This document shows, in pieces, positions 9,403 to 20,184 of a stretch of DNA of 64,000 bases (the stretch's first letter is position 1; each line of letters begins with the position of its first letter). Position numbers and translations under genes: made by a program. Source of the stretch: Cristatella mucedo (taxonomy: Eukaryota > Bryozoa > Phylactolaemata > Cristatellidae); the NCBI GenBank assembly GCA_009760855.2, contig WPIO01000008.1, forward strand, positions 4,173,501-4,237,500, given 5' to 3'. The notes under the pieces were generated by a model. That model saw nothing but the letters and a program-made list of their open reading frames with translations, did no database searches and was not told the DNA's origin.

Positions 9403-11015
9403 TTGCCCGTCTGCCTGAGCTTGGAGTGCATGGAGTGAGAAGCACTCGTTCAGGGTCTGCGATGGCTGCCAACAGAGCTGCCGGAGCGTTTGAACTACTT
9501 GCTGGGTGATTAGGCAGGCCACACTGGCCACGGGCTGGTAATGAGCGAAGCCATGCCAGTACATTTCAAGCTCCCTTTTGACATCAAGGTAAAATTCAGC
9601 TATTGAAACGTTGCAGTATCAAAAGACCGAGAGAAATAGCGCTTGCAATATGCAATCTTGCTTAAGTCACTAGAATGCAACTGAGTAGCCATTAAAAATC
9701 ACTGACTGTTAAGGGAGTGTAGTAGAGGTAAATATAAATATTGATATAGAGATTAGATAGAGACCGAGACTAAATTGATAGGCAGAAAGGTAGGTAATAT
9801 AGATTGCATGAAGTAGTTAAGTAGATAGGCTGAAACAGTGGCAAGTCAGATAGGCAGACATACAGATACACTGATATATAGGCAGACAGACGGCCAGATG
9901 GACACAATATTGACACTCAACGAGTTTAGTTGTATATGGGTACATATGTACATGCATGGTGTACACCCTATATAATAATTGTGCCATATACACGCGTGTA
10001 CACTGCACATACAGGTAATTTTATACAGGAGACAGAGTGAGGGGTTGACAGGAGAGTGTCGCAGGGAGAGAGATCCAGTTTACCAGTCAGAGTCGTAGGC
10101 AGAGAGATAGCGATGGAGAGCGACTGAGAAGCAGAAAGAGAGAAAAAGAGTAGAGATCGAGAGAGAGAGAGAGACAGAGACAAAGAGACAGAGAGACAAA
10201 GAGACGCATAGACGGAGAGACAGAGACAGGGTCAGAGACAGAGACACCGAGAGAGACAGACAGACACAGAAACAGACAGATAGATAGAGCAGAAGAGATG
10301 AAGACAAAGATAGTAAGAGAAAGGAGGAACCAGGTGAGACAGGGATGTAGTAAGCGTTGTGTGCGCGTGTGTGTATGCGTGGACGGTAACAGGGAATAAA
10401 CGAATAAATAATAATAGGAGTAGGGGATAGATAGATAGATGGGAGAAAGGTGACGTCTTGTGGAGCAAGCAGTTCGGCTGCCAATGATGCTCTGCAGCCT
10501 CTCGTGCTCACACACGCCTGCAGTAAAAACCTCCCACCTTCGTCGGCAGTTACTGCTACGCAAATGCAATAGGGATGACATTCAGAATGTGAGCAATTGG
10601 CACGCCACGAGCTATGCCTCGAATGTCAGGCCTCTAGTCTTGGCCGTTCTGCCAGCCGACGAGTGCTGAGCTTTTAACTTCATCTATGCAGCAGCTCGAA
10701 GGTGATTTGTCGAGTGCTTGTTTACGTTCTTCCTACAGCTAGAAACCCTCATTACTTTGGAAGTCATTAGCAAGCCAATCGTTCACAGCCTATCACTGTA
10801 TGCCAGTGCCTCCCTCACTGTCTGCATGCAGCCAGCAGATGCCAGCAGTCTACTGGCTGCATGCAGCAGACGCCGGTCTTAGCTGCTCCTTGCTGCTTTT
10901 GCTTGGCCAGTTGTGCTGAGCGTGTAAATCACGTGCCACGGTGCGAGCGTCTCGGTGCTATAGATAGTCATCGGTTGATGCCCCCATCCTAGTCCAGTGG
11001 CAAAGGGCTGGAATG
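9403..11015. other. Unassigned DNA with purine-rich tract
   Basis: From about 10090 to 10320 the plus strand is rich in GAGACAGAGAGA words, which explains long Leu/Ser frames on the minus strand. GATAGATAGAT occurs near 10425. TGCATGCAGCCAGCAGATGC-type words repeat at 10822-10870. No gene recognised. Confidence 0.35.
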
Positions 11016-11188
11016 GTGAGCCGTGATGGCACACTAGGTAAGGCGGTTGCTTTTACGATCTCGGCCCCGAGGTTGTGGGTTCGATTCCTGCGGTGGGCGA
11101 TTCTGTATCGCCACTGCAAGCGATGGTGATAGCCGTAAAGGCTCTTCTGTCGCTATGCAAAAAGAGGCTGTTTAATCAGCTAGGATTT
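11016..11188 (+). mobile_element. SINE family B copy (best preserved)
   Basis: The head is GCCGTGATGGCACACTAGGT and the B box is GAGGTTGTGGGTTCGATTCC. The core reads GGGCGATTCTGTATCGCC, then GCGATGGTGATAGCCGTAAA. The hairpin tail is GAGGCTGTTTAATCAGCTAG. A and B boxes sit about 50 bp apart, as expected for a tRNA-type pol III promoter. Confidence 0.9.
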
Positions 11189-11325
11189 TACGACCCAGGT
11201 GGAGGGTTCGAGTCCCACAGTGAGCCTGTTTTTGGTGCTCAGTGAAGGCGGCAGTGAAAGCTGCCACAGCTCTTCTACCGCGAAGGTAAATGAGAAGGTT
11301 GACCTTTAAGCTGACCTTTACTTTA
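11189..11325 (+). mobile_element. Second, head-truncated SINE B monomer abutting the first
   Basis: Directly after the tail of the preceding copy comes TTTTACGACCCAGG and a B-box (GAGGGTTCGAGTCCC). A diverged core follows (CTCAGTGAAGGCGGCAGTG), then GCTCTTCTACCGCGAAGGTA and a diverged tail (GAGAAGGTTGACCTTTAAGC). The missing 5' end and the exact abutment suggest a dimeric element or an insertion into the neighbour's tail. Confidence 0.65.
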
Positions 11326-11405
11326 CTAGTTGCAGCCATATCGATTCGCGACATTTCCTTCCCCATTTCGTTCTCCTCAAGCATATATACGAGCACATAT
11401 TTGTA

Positions 11406-11407
<2 letters not shown>

Positions 11408-11440
<33 letters not shown>

Positions 11441-11585
11441 TTGCACACGGACACTTACAATTACACTTGTACTTACACTTACATATGCCGCACATCCACT
11501 TACACTTACACAGACACACTCACACACGGACGCATGCACGCACATGCACGGACACATGCACACACACGCGCGAACACACACATTC
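11408..11585. repeat. CA microsatellite and CA-rich flank
   Basis: A pure CA run (11408-11440) is followed by ACACTTACA and CACACGGACACATGCA-type degenerate units to about 11585. Confidence 0.9.
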
Positions 11586-13179
11586 ACGTGCAAATGTACT
11601 TTTATATGATGGCCTGAAACATGAACAATAGGAATAATATATATGCAAAGGATTTTGACTTGCTAACCGCGAAAATTCAGGTCGAGGCAACTATTTCGTA
11701 AGGTGTAATTGAACCCGGTGCGTACGGTGTTTGTATGTGTGCTATTTATTCAAAAGGGTAGCAAGGAAGACCATGTTTGTCGTGACGTCTTTTGGTTTTA
11801 TGTGGGCGTTAGTACACCGATTCACGAAACTTTATAGAAGGAAGAGCACCAGTCGCGATGATGCTCAGCCTGATGCTAAAAACTTTCCATAGGCGAAACC
11901 ATCGTGACCAAGTTGACAGAGGACTTTCAATCGGCTTGCTGACCCATTTAGACCGAGTGATTACCTAATAACGTCGATAGTCACAGTGCAAGTAGCATTA
12001 ACCCAGAGACATGCGCCAAACGCTCGCTTCCGAAGTGTCACACGACACTTTGTGATAAATGAGTCTTTAATAAATGGCTTTTGCATGACGTCACCTCTTG
12101 TAGTCTCTGGCCGGACAATCTCGTCAGAAGATCTGCACTTCTGCTTTGTTCTGGCTCTACGGTGGCCACAGGGTCGTCTACTAAAGTCTACTACAAAAAG
12201 AAGTCTACTAGCAGAACTTTAGTGACTTTAGTGGCGAATCGCACGTTATACTGCAGCTTTTCGCTGTTCGCCGTCGTCAGTATTTTAGCGTCGCCTACGT
12301 CGTCTTCCAGTTGGGTGCCGCATCACAGTTCAATATGTGTCGAAACTACTAACCACTCAGCATCGAGATTATGGTTTCGGCTGGGTTATATTGCGTATCT
12401 GCATGCTGTTAATCATATCCACGCACGTCTCTACCCACGAGCTAATATGTAGCTGCGGACTGTGCAGCTAGAGACTAGGATAAGGACGGGCCCAGAGACA
12501 GCTGTTTTGGCAGAACCCCCAGGCGGCCAGAGTTTCGACGTTTACCTTATCAGCTGGAAGCAGCTTTGAACATTTTTGAAAACGCGTCCCGTGTAACTGT
12601 GTCGTCTCATTCATTTGCACCAGGAGATCGTTTCGGTTGGCGTGAGCTTCGGCTCTGACCCCTGACCAGATGGCTGGGCTTGATGGCTGAGCTTGAAGGG
12701 ATAGCGAATTCGAAAGCCTCACACACAATGCATCTACAGCTGCCAAAGGGCCCTACCGGCCGTCGTTTAGCTTGCTGGAAGTGAGGATTTGTTACCAGCA
12801 GAACTTGAAAATCTACGACCTGAGTCGTGCAGCTCGGGCACTTGTACTAAGATCTCATCGTGGTAATGTTCATTCCAACCTGGCCTTGGAAGCAGGTTAG
12901 TGATAAGACCTCACTCACGGTTACCAAATGTTGCCGTACTTCGACGTCACGATCGGTAGCTTGATTAGAAGCCTCGCACGGGCAGCGGTTAGCAGCCACA
13001 GTCTGCGATTGGGGCTATGCATTGCTGGCAATGATTGCATCTGCGTCCCAGTAACTCAGGGGTCACTACGTGCCAGTACGTGGAAGCTATAGTGAGTGTG
13101 GCAGGGTTGGTCCTTTGCAGGTGCATCGTCTACAACGTCATCGACTTGCGACAGAGTTTCCTGGGTATTCTGGCTGTGG
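11586..13179. other. Unassigned DNA
   Basis: No supported gene. Around 12803-12840 a weak match to the family B variant head on the minus strand (ACGACCTGAGTCGTG) may be a relic. The open frame at 12081-12452 (plus) has no recognisable domain. Confidence 0.3.
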
Positions 13180-13350
13180 TGGTGAGCTGTGATGGCACAG
13201 TAGGTAGGGCGGTTGCTTTACATGGTCTCGGTCCCGAGGTCGTGGGTTCAAATCCTGTGGTGGGCGATTCTTTATCGCCGCTGCAAGCGGTGGTGACGGC
13301 CGTCAAGGCTCTTCTGTCGCTCTACAACAAAGGCTGTTAAATCAGCTAGT
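13180..13350 (+). mobile_element. SINE family B copy
   Basis: It is nearly full length. The head is GCTGTGATGGCACAGTAGGT and the B box is GAGGTCGTGGGTTCAAATCC. The core is GGGCGATTCTTTATCGCCGC, then GGTGGTGACGGCCGTCAAGG. The tail is AAAGGCTGTTAAATCAGCTAG, followed by a TTTTATTTATTTTTAT run. Confidence 0.9.
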
Positions 13351-15372
13351 ATTTTGTATTTTATTTATTTTTATGGTGGCACTGAGAGATTAATTGTCGC
13401 ATTTAATGAAACAGCCGAATGCGCTCTCCAGCACGAGAATTTAGTTGCTTTGGACAACAGGAAAAGCCATTTTAAGCAGAGCAGCGAAGCTAATCGAGAG
13501 GGTCTTTTTCAAGATTTGTCAGCGCAGCGTCGCCCAGTTGACGATGGCTGCAGGAATTAGGAAAGGAGAGCCCACTTTGCGGTGTTAGCCAAATGATGTA
13601 CTCTATTTTTATCATTTCTCCATGAACGCTGTGACAAGTGACGTGCAAAGGCACGCGCTTGCTCTAGTCCACTCACTGGCTGCGGCAGCACGAACCGCCC
13701 ACGATTACATCCTGCACATCGTGCCTAGCGAGGTGACATATTCAGACAGCTTCGTAGTTCACCCATTCCAGTACACCTACGCTTACAGAGTGAGTGTTTT
13801 TTGTGAAGCGCAGACGCTCAGGCCGAGATCTGTGTCGTCACGCTCACTTAGCGAAATCATGCTGCCGAGAGCTGGTGCCTGTGCTGCTGCTGTGCTGCTT
13901 GAGGAGCCTTGGCGGCGAAGCCTCAGCGCTCGGCAAGCGGGCGAGCCTCACTCTCGCAGCAGCTGTACTGGTCGTTGCCATACTTTCAGTACTTCTTGCC
14001 GTCATCGGATAGGTCAGCGGTCGTACCGGTCATATGGTTCTGATATGACCTTGCGCCCATCGAGGTGTCCTACACGGAGAAACGGAAGCCTCTCTACCAC
14101 CTTCTGACTACGGTGAGGCTGGCAACCAACCGCCCTCGTAGAAAGCAACTGGCTACGCCCCGTAGAATTTGACTGGCCGCGCTTTTAGCAGGCAAACCAT
14201 TTTATGAATCTTCGTGCACCAAGTGCGTGTATCGCAGATCTCACGCCGGCCGCTGCCGATCGGCAGCATGGGGGGCCTTAAACTCAAATTAATCGGCTCG
14301 CTGTACCCAAGTCTGGCCGCGTGATCGTAACTCGGCCGCATAAATGACACAAGCCAGGCTCCTAGAAGGCAACTTGCCCAGCCAGGACGAGCGGGCAGCG
14401 TCTGCTGTACCCTGCTCATGCAATGCCCGCACAAAAAATGTTCCCACGAATGATTCATTAACCTTGTCTGCTGCCTGATGCCCCGGGTCTGATGCTGCTT
14501 GCTGGCTTCTCAGGCTCTGCAATTGGCAGGTGCTCATGGCCGTGAATCGGGGTCGTGCTAATAGCAGTTCGCGTACGAATTTCACCCTAGTAGTGTCGCT
14601 CGTTAATTATCATTATTATCTCCACTTCCGATTGGTTAGCACGTGCAGAGCACGCTGCTTGCAACCTCTCGAACGGACGCCGAACACTGCCGCCGCTCTG
14701 CTCGGAGCCTCGGGAGCTCGCAGCGGAAGACTCCTTGTCGTGGTGGAATACGCGTGGCCTTCTCTCTCTCTCTCTTCGCTCGGGGCTGGCTGACTGAGAT
14801 GCCAAAGCCTCATCAAATAAGATCCTCAAGCTGCTGGAAGCGAAACTGTCAGGTGATTTCCAAATGCTAGAATCACATTTCCACCAGAATTTAAAAAAGA
14901 TAACGACCGAGAGCTGCGATCGGGACCGAGTGTCCTCTATGTGACACTCTAGGAGCAAGCTGCTGGGGGTGGGCCTACTGTTCGGTCTCATTGACTTCTC
15001 CGGTACCTCTGCATTCCCTAATCGCTGCCATATCTTACTGCAGCGACTGCCGCGCCGGGTGGTAGGAGCGGCCAACGTAAAACGGCCTGCGGGAAGCCTA
15101 CCTTGCGCCGTCGCTTGCCCCGACCGTTGATGCGTCGCTGCGGCTGCTTTCCGCATCAGTTCAGGTTACGATCTGTAAGGATTGGGGTAGCGTGTGCGCC
15201 TGTTAAAATTCCCAGCAGCTGTTATCAGGCAGTTGCTTACCGCGTTTAGCTGACCGCAGCACTCATTAAGTCGCTCACACCGGAACTTGGCCTTCTGCTT
15301 GAGCCTTGAATCGCAACGACAGTAGCGAAGGCCTGTAGACATTCAGCCGATCGCTTTGCTCTGTTCGATTGG
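13351..15372. other. Unassigned DNA
   Basis: This 2-kb stretch is moderately GC-rich in its second half. Several 70-190-codon frames overlap on both strands, none with recognisable motifs. I cannot exclude exons here. Confidence 0.3.
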
Positions 15373-15432
15373 TCCGCCGTAATAACAACAATACATTGGC
15401 ACCCTCAGAGAACTTAATCTCTTTCTAGGCGC
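15373..15432 (-). mobile_element. LINE 3' tail fragment
   Basis: AATAACAACAATACATTGGC is followed by ACCCTCAGAGAACTTAATCT and CTTTCTAGGCGCTTAG. This is the reversed hairpin tail with its ATT-type repeat. Confidence 0.8.
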
Positions 15433-15752
15433 TTAGTTTTCTCTTAGGGCCCTAGCATAGATGGGTACGTGACGGGCTTACAATTCGTAGCACTCTGTAG
15501 TGAAATGGCAGTAACATGTAGCGATTGTTACAGTATACAAGCCACAAGTGCTCTGTCCTCCGTCTGCTCCGCTATCGGCTACCGAATAGATTGCTGACGT
15601 AACCAGCGTCTTACCAAGCGCCCATTCCAAGTTAGTATTGTCCAAAACGACGAAGGCGACCTTGATTACCTGAAAATTATAACTGCCCCCCTCACGATGA
15701 TTCTGTTCAGGCAGCCGCTAACTGGTCCTAATCAACGTTGAAGTGTCGGCAT

Positions 15753-15840
<88 letters not shown>
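15753..15840. repeat. Pure CAG trinucleotide repeat, about 29 units
   Basis: Uninterrupted CAG runs from 15753 to 15840. There is no convincing reading frame around it, so it is most likely non-coding. In the minus frame it yields a poly-Cys artefact. Confidence 0.95.
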
Positions 15841-15879
15841 TCCTTGATTCAGTTATAGTCGTCTTAAGACCGCGAATGC

Positions 15880-15985
15880 TGCATAATAATAATAGTAATA
15901 CCTTTGTATAAAGCCATAAGGAAACTTCATCTCTTTCTAAGCACTTAGCATATGCTACAAAAGGAATCATGGTCGAACGAGACGC
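15880..15985 (-). mobile_element. LINE 3' tail fragment
   Basis: ATAATAATAATAGTAATACC precedes TTGTATAAAGCCATAAGG, AACTTCATCTCTTTCTAAGC and CATATGCTACAAAAGG. It is the reversed LINE tail with moderate divergence. Confidence 0.75.
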
Positions 15986-16192
15986 TTACAGCCAATGGTA
16001 ACCCCATCTTTATGTGCCTGAATCGTGGTCCTTCCTCGTCTTCTGTCGCAGTCTGTCGAGGCCATTGCTTTTCCCTTATCCCTCCTCCTCTACGTGAGAT
16101 CTCAGTCGCTCCGCCTTCACGCTTTCGTTGTTTTCTCTTTCTGTCAGGTAGCCTCCTAGCGCTGCACACGCGAATGCACCCTCCTCCTCTCG

Positions 16193-16194
<2 letters not shown>

Positions 16195-16235
<41 letters not shown>

Positions 16236-16262
16236 GCTCTCCCTCTCTCTCCCCCCTCTCTG
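16195..16262. repeat. CT microsatellite
   Basis: A CT run with CCCTCT and GTCTCGCTC interruptions, at the left edge of a CpG-rich block. Confidence 0.9.
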
Positions 16263-16299
16263 TGTCAGTCGGTCTGTCTCTCTGTCCCTCTCGGCCCTT

Positions 16300-17150
16300 A
16301 GGCTGTCGAGGAGGGCGGAGCGAAGTACAGCCGCCGCGCTGCTCCGGCTGCCATTCTGAGCTACGTCTGACCGGAGTCGAGGAATTCCCGTCAGGTCCTT
16401 TTTCCTCGCTTTGCCTTCTTTCCCCGGTGTCGGTCTCGCTCGTGCGTGGGTCTGGCCCACACGGAGGCAGTCGCGCGCTCTCTTCTCTCGCGCTCAGTCG
16501 CGCGCTCCGAAGGAGCGAGCGACTGGCCGCGAGCAGCGACTAGGCAGCCGTCGGCCAGCTGTCGCGATTCGTCTCCGCCGGGGCCGCATTCGTGTCAAAT
16601 TAACTCCGCTGGAATCTGGCGCTTATTGCTTCGCGGACGGCGAAGGTCGCCCGCCCTCCCCCCCTCTTTCGCGCCGCGGCGCCACTGCAATCCCCGCCGA
16701 TCGTCTCGTCTTGGCAGCAGCCGGACAAATGAGATTACCCGACGCCGACTGTCCGGTCAGAGTCGGGTCCCCGAGCGTGCGGCCGGCAGCCAGCTTGACG
16801 AGCGCCGCGGCGGCGGCACGTGACCCGGCTGTCGGCGGTTGGGGCCGCGTTGGAGCCGCGCAAGCGCGCGACGCCCGTGCCGTCTGACCCGCCGCGCCCG
16901 TCTCCATCTGCCCGTCGCCCTGTCGTCCGGCGCTGCCTGCGCGGCGGCTCGAGCGCTGGCCTTGACAGTCGCGCAGGTTTCGCTGACCTGGACACGGTCC
17001 TCGGCCGCCGCTGGTGGCGGCGCTTCCTTCGCTTCGCTTCCTCCTTCCTTTCTTTTCTCTCTAGTGCTATCCTGTCTCGCGCCACGAGATTTGGCCGCTC
17101 TCTCTTCCGTCACGGCTAGTTAGATGACGCGAGTACTCGCGCACGCCGGC
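16300..17150. other. CpG-rich block, no recognised gene
   Basis: CpG dinucleotides are dense across about 850 bp, giving open frames on both strands without recognisable domains. In composition it resembles the blocks that carry the two receptor genes. It could hold a promoter or a first exon; I see no motif that decides this. Confidence 0.4.
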
Positions 17151-17184
17151 GCACGCGAAGGACGACTCAATGGGCGCTAATTTG

Positions 17185-17499
17185 CTGAGCTTCCGCTGGC
17201 TTCCCATCAAACAGCGAACCTACTTTAATTGGTTCTGTCACTCAATTTTTAGGTCCGCTCATTCTGTCGCGCTCCGGCACTACTTATCGGAAATCCTTCC
17301 TGATTAAGTTTCGCATCGTATCACTTTCTTTTCTTACTCCAGTCGCTTAGCAGTGCCTCTAATCATCACTGATCCCTTAGAGACTGCGCATACATTTCTT
17401 ATACTATCAAGGCCTGGAACTCACTACCATCAGAAGGCACGCTATTCCCTGACTAGAAGCTATTACCGATATTCGCAACGATATTCCCTAACGTGTTGC

Positions 17500-17500
<1 letters not shown>
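17185..17500 (+). mobile_element. Degraded C-terminal LINE remnant (a second subfamily)
   Basis: The frame read around 17187 gives LLSFRWLPIKQRTYF, then SIFRSAHSV. A shifted frame near 17410 gives KAWNSLPSE. This is the order of the L2/CR1-type C-terminus (LHWLPVKQRI, then [10 protein letters not shown], then KAWNSLP) seen in the better copies at 18.4-19.1 and 56.6-57.0 kb. Nucleotide similarity to those is low and several frameshifts are present, so this is an old or different subfamily. Confidence 0.55.
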
Positions 17501-17502
<2 letters not shown>

Positions 17503-17564
<62 letters not shown>

Positions 17565-17585
17565 GCACGCACGCACGCACACACA

Positions 17586-17617
<32 letters not shown>

Positions 17618-17653
17618 CATACACATACAAACACACACACAAACACACACACA

Positions 17654-17702
<49 letters not shown>
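17503..17702. repeat. CA/GCAC tract followed by GT tract (inverted microsatellite)
   Basis: A CA run (17503-17560) passes into GCAC units (17561-17618) and more CA, then flips to a GT run (about 17655-17702). The two halves are complementary and could pair as a long hairpin. Confidence 0.9.
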
Positions 17703-17937
17703 CGTCTGCAAAGTTAAGTTGCGTAGGTATTAGCACATTGGTCATGTGCTACCACAAGACAAGACAAGTGACGCGAGTAGTAACAGGCGGAGCCTTGTGG
17801 CGACGCGAACATGTCACGACAGGTCTGCGTCGGGCAGCCCAATCCCCGTAGAACCTTCCGGCCTCCCTTACCCATGAGCGGCTTCCGGATATCGCCAGCG
17901 GAACCGGATGTGGCCAGTATTGGCTACAGATGCTGTG
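17703..17937. other. Unassigned DNA
   Basis: Nothing recognised. Confidence 0.3.
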
Positions 17938-18405
17938 ATAATAAAGTAATAATGCACTTGATAAAGCGTCCTCAGAAAACTTAATTTCTGTCTAGGCACT
18001 TTACATTTGCTGAAAAGGAAGCAACGGTCGAATGGTGAGTGTTATCATGCTTGATAAACAACACGAATAACATGGTTAGGGGTGACATGCACAAGGTCAG
18101 CATGCAAGTGTGGTTAGTGGCAGCATGCACAGAGTCAGCATGCAGAAGCGCACAAAGAACGACTCGCGGGGACCCACTAAATGCTATCATAAATAGGTGC
18201 TTTGTTAGTTTCTTTTTAAATATGGTCAAGCCAAGGGATGTCGTGACGCAAGTCGGAAGTGAGTTCCAGGCTTTGGGAGCCTACGAACTAAATGCACTAT
18301 CTCCAAAGGATTTGAGGTTTGTACGAGGTAGGTAAACAGTCAGATTCCGAATAGCGGGTGGTGCGATACTTGGCCTGGTGGGGGAGTAGATCTGAGAGGT
18401 ATACT
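17938..18405 (-). mobile_element. 5'-truncated L2/CR1-like LINE copy
   Basis: On the minus strand the copy starts within the C-terminal reverse-transcriptase tail (frames giving [18 protein letters not shown]). It continues through the 3' untranslated region (GTGCATGCTGCCACTAACC-type words) and ends in the hairpin tail. Several frameshifts are present. It abuts another copy at 18412. Confidence 0.8.
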
Positions 18406-18411
18406 GGAGTA

Positions 18412-19137
18412 ATAATAATAATAATTATAATGCACTTGATAAAGCATCCTCAGAGAACTCAATCTCTTTCTAGGTGCTTTACATTTGCTGCAAAGGGAAG
18501 CGAGATTGAATAGTGAGTAATATCATGCTTCATAAGCAATACGAATAACATGGTTAGGGGTGACATGCACAGGGTCAGCATGCAAATGTGGTTAGTGGCA
18601 GCATGCACAGTGTCAGCACGCATAAGCACATCAAGGACGAATCACAGGGACCCACTAAATGCTGTCCTAAATAGGTGTGTTTTTAAGTTCTTTTTAAATG
18701 TGGTCAAGTCGGGGGATGTCATGAAGCAAGTCGGGGAGGGAGTTCCAGGCTTTGGGAGCATACGAACTAAATGCACGGTCTCCAAAGAATTTGAGGTTTG
18801 TACGAAGTATTGGTAGACTGTTGGATTCCGAAAAGCGGGTGGTACGATGCTTGGCCTGGTGAAGGAGTAGATATGAGAGATAGGCTGGAGCCAAAGATTG
18901 AAGTGACCTAAAAGTGAGCGACGAAACCTTGAAGTCAATCCGTTGCTTGACTTTTAGCCAGTGCAGGTCGGCGAGAAGTGGAGTAATGTGGCAACTGCGA
19001 CGCTCACGACAGACAAGCCTAGCTGCAGAGTTTTGCACCAGCTGCAATCGCCTGATCGCACATGCCGGTAGGCCAGTAAGCAGTGAGTTGCAGAAGTCGA
19101 GACGGGATGTCACGAATGCATGGACCAACTTCGGGGG
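18412..19137 (-). mobile_element. 5'-truncated L2/CR1-like LINE copy with open C-terminus
   Basis: Minus-strand frame 18694-19137 encodes [17 protein letters not shown], then [19 protein letters not shown], then [12 protein letters not shown]. It continues with [15 protein letters not shown]. This is the conserved region C-terminal to the reverse transcriptase of L2/CR1-clade LINEs. The copy is cut off exactly at KLVHAF, where a GC-rich minisatellite begins. Its 3' UTR and an ATA/ATT tail lie at 18412-18690. Confidence 0.85.
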
Positions 19138-19236
19138 CTCTGGACGAGGGGGCGCTGGATCAGGGGGCGCTGGATCGGGGGCGCTGGATCGGGGGCGCTG
19201 AATCAAGGGGCGCTGGATCAGGAGGCGCCAAAATGG
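19131..19236. repeat. GC-rich minisatellite, 14-16 bp unit, about six copies
   Basis: The unit GGGGGCGCTGGATC with zero to two extra bases repeats about six times. It abuts the 5' truncation point of the LINE at 18412-19137. Confidence 0.85.
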
Positions 19237-19725
19237 GCGCCTACCACTGGGATGGGGGCGTCGAATGTGCAGTTCGTTCAGGGGAGCATCGTATCCTTGG
19301 AACGCCACTGTTTACAGCATCGTCGCAGGGTGTCAGCAAAGACTGCCGCGACCATGCAGCTCTGCTAGGAGCTCTGCTCGCAGTCCAGCAGTCCGACCGA
19401 CGCCTTGCTGCGTATATGTACACGAGGGCTGTGGGAAACACTCACGCGTTGCAATGCTCACGTCTTACCTTCGAGTTCCACGAGACACGCGTTGCAATGC
19501 TTCGCAATAGATTAATATAGTTCTGTCGCATATTTTGTTCATTTTTTATTTTTATAAAGGTACAGCTGGCGTCGTCATGCAAATGCGATCGTGCAGCAGA
19601 TGCAGTCGCCGCAAAATAATTCGACGAGACGTCGAGACGTGACAGCGACGGAGGGGCAAGCGTGCTTTGAGATACTGCACAAGAACGTGCTGTGGTGTAA
19701 AGATGACATCATCAAACTAGTAATA
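19237..19725. other. Unassigned DNA
   Basis: No gene recognised. CTCACGCGTTGCAATGCT and its near repeat ACGCGTTGCAATGCTTCG occur within 50 bp near 19440-19505. Confidence 0.3.
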
Positions 19726-19727
19726 CT

Positions 19728-19808
19728 ACTACTAATAATAATCAAGTATTTGCATAGCGCCCTGTGAGAATCATATCTCTTTCTAAATTCTTAAACCTGT
19801 TGGAACAA
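19728..19808 (-). mobile_element. LINE 3' tail fragment
   Basis: TACTAATAATAATCAAG, then GCATAGCGCCCTGTGAGAA and ATCTCTTTCTAAATTC. Reversed hairpin tail, truncated. Confidence 0.7.
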
Positions 19809-19919
19809 AAGCGCCTCAGCTGATTTGTAATAGAATGCACAATCTAAGCATGCTCTTGCGGAACTGTTTGCAGGCCAAGCTAATTTTAAGAGCCATACTT
19901 TTCAGTTTTGGAGTGACAG

Positions 19920-20130
19920 TAATAAAGCAATACATTTGTATAACGCCCTCATATAACCGAATCTCTTTTAAGGCACTACGCAGATGCTGTATAGAAGGCC
20001 TTATAAAATGATTGGTGGTAACACCCACGAGCAGTTTTGCAGTAGGCGCAGTGTAAGCAGGTGCATGTACACGACGGACGAATCTCCAAGACCCACCAAA
20101 TAATAGGCTCCTATCTCTATGAAGTTGCGT
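19920..20130 (-). mobile_element. LINE 3' end fragment (diverged)
   Basis: ACATTTGTATAACGCCCTC, CGAATCTCTTTTAAGGCAC and GCAGATGCTGTATAGAAGG form the reversed tail. Diverged 3' UTR words follow (GGACGAATCTCCAAGACCC corresponds to GGACGAATCACAGGGACCC of other copies). Confidence 0.65.
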
Positions 20131-20184
20131 CAGCCTGGTGCTACTGTCAGAAATGCGTGCTGCATGCGATTGCTACTTCGACGT

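Noticed and set aside
11016-11100. Functional tRNA gene
   Set aside because: A and B boxes are present, but the sequence is the head of a SINE repeated many times in the window and does not close a full cloverleaf with a 3' acceptor end.
12803-12840. Possible SINE B variant head on the minus strand
   Set aside because: Only about 30 bp match weakly (ACGACCTGAGTCGTG) and no core or tail follows.
15752-15970. Cys-run protein on the minus strand
   Set aside because: It is a translation of the CAG repeat joined to a LINE tail.
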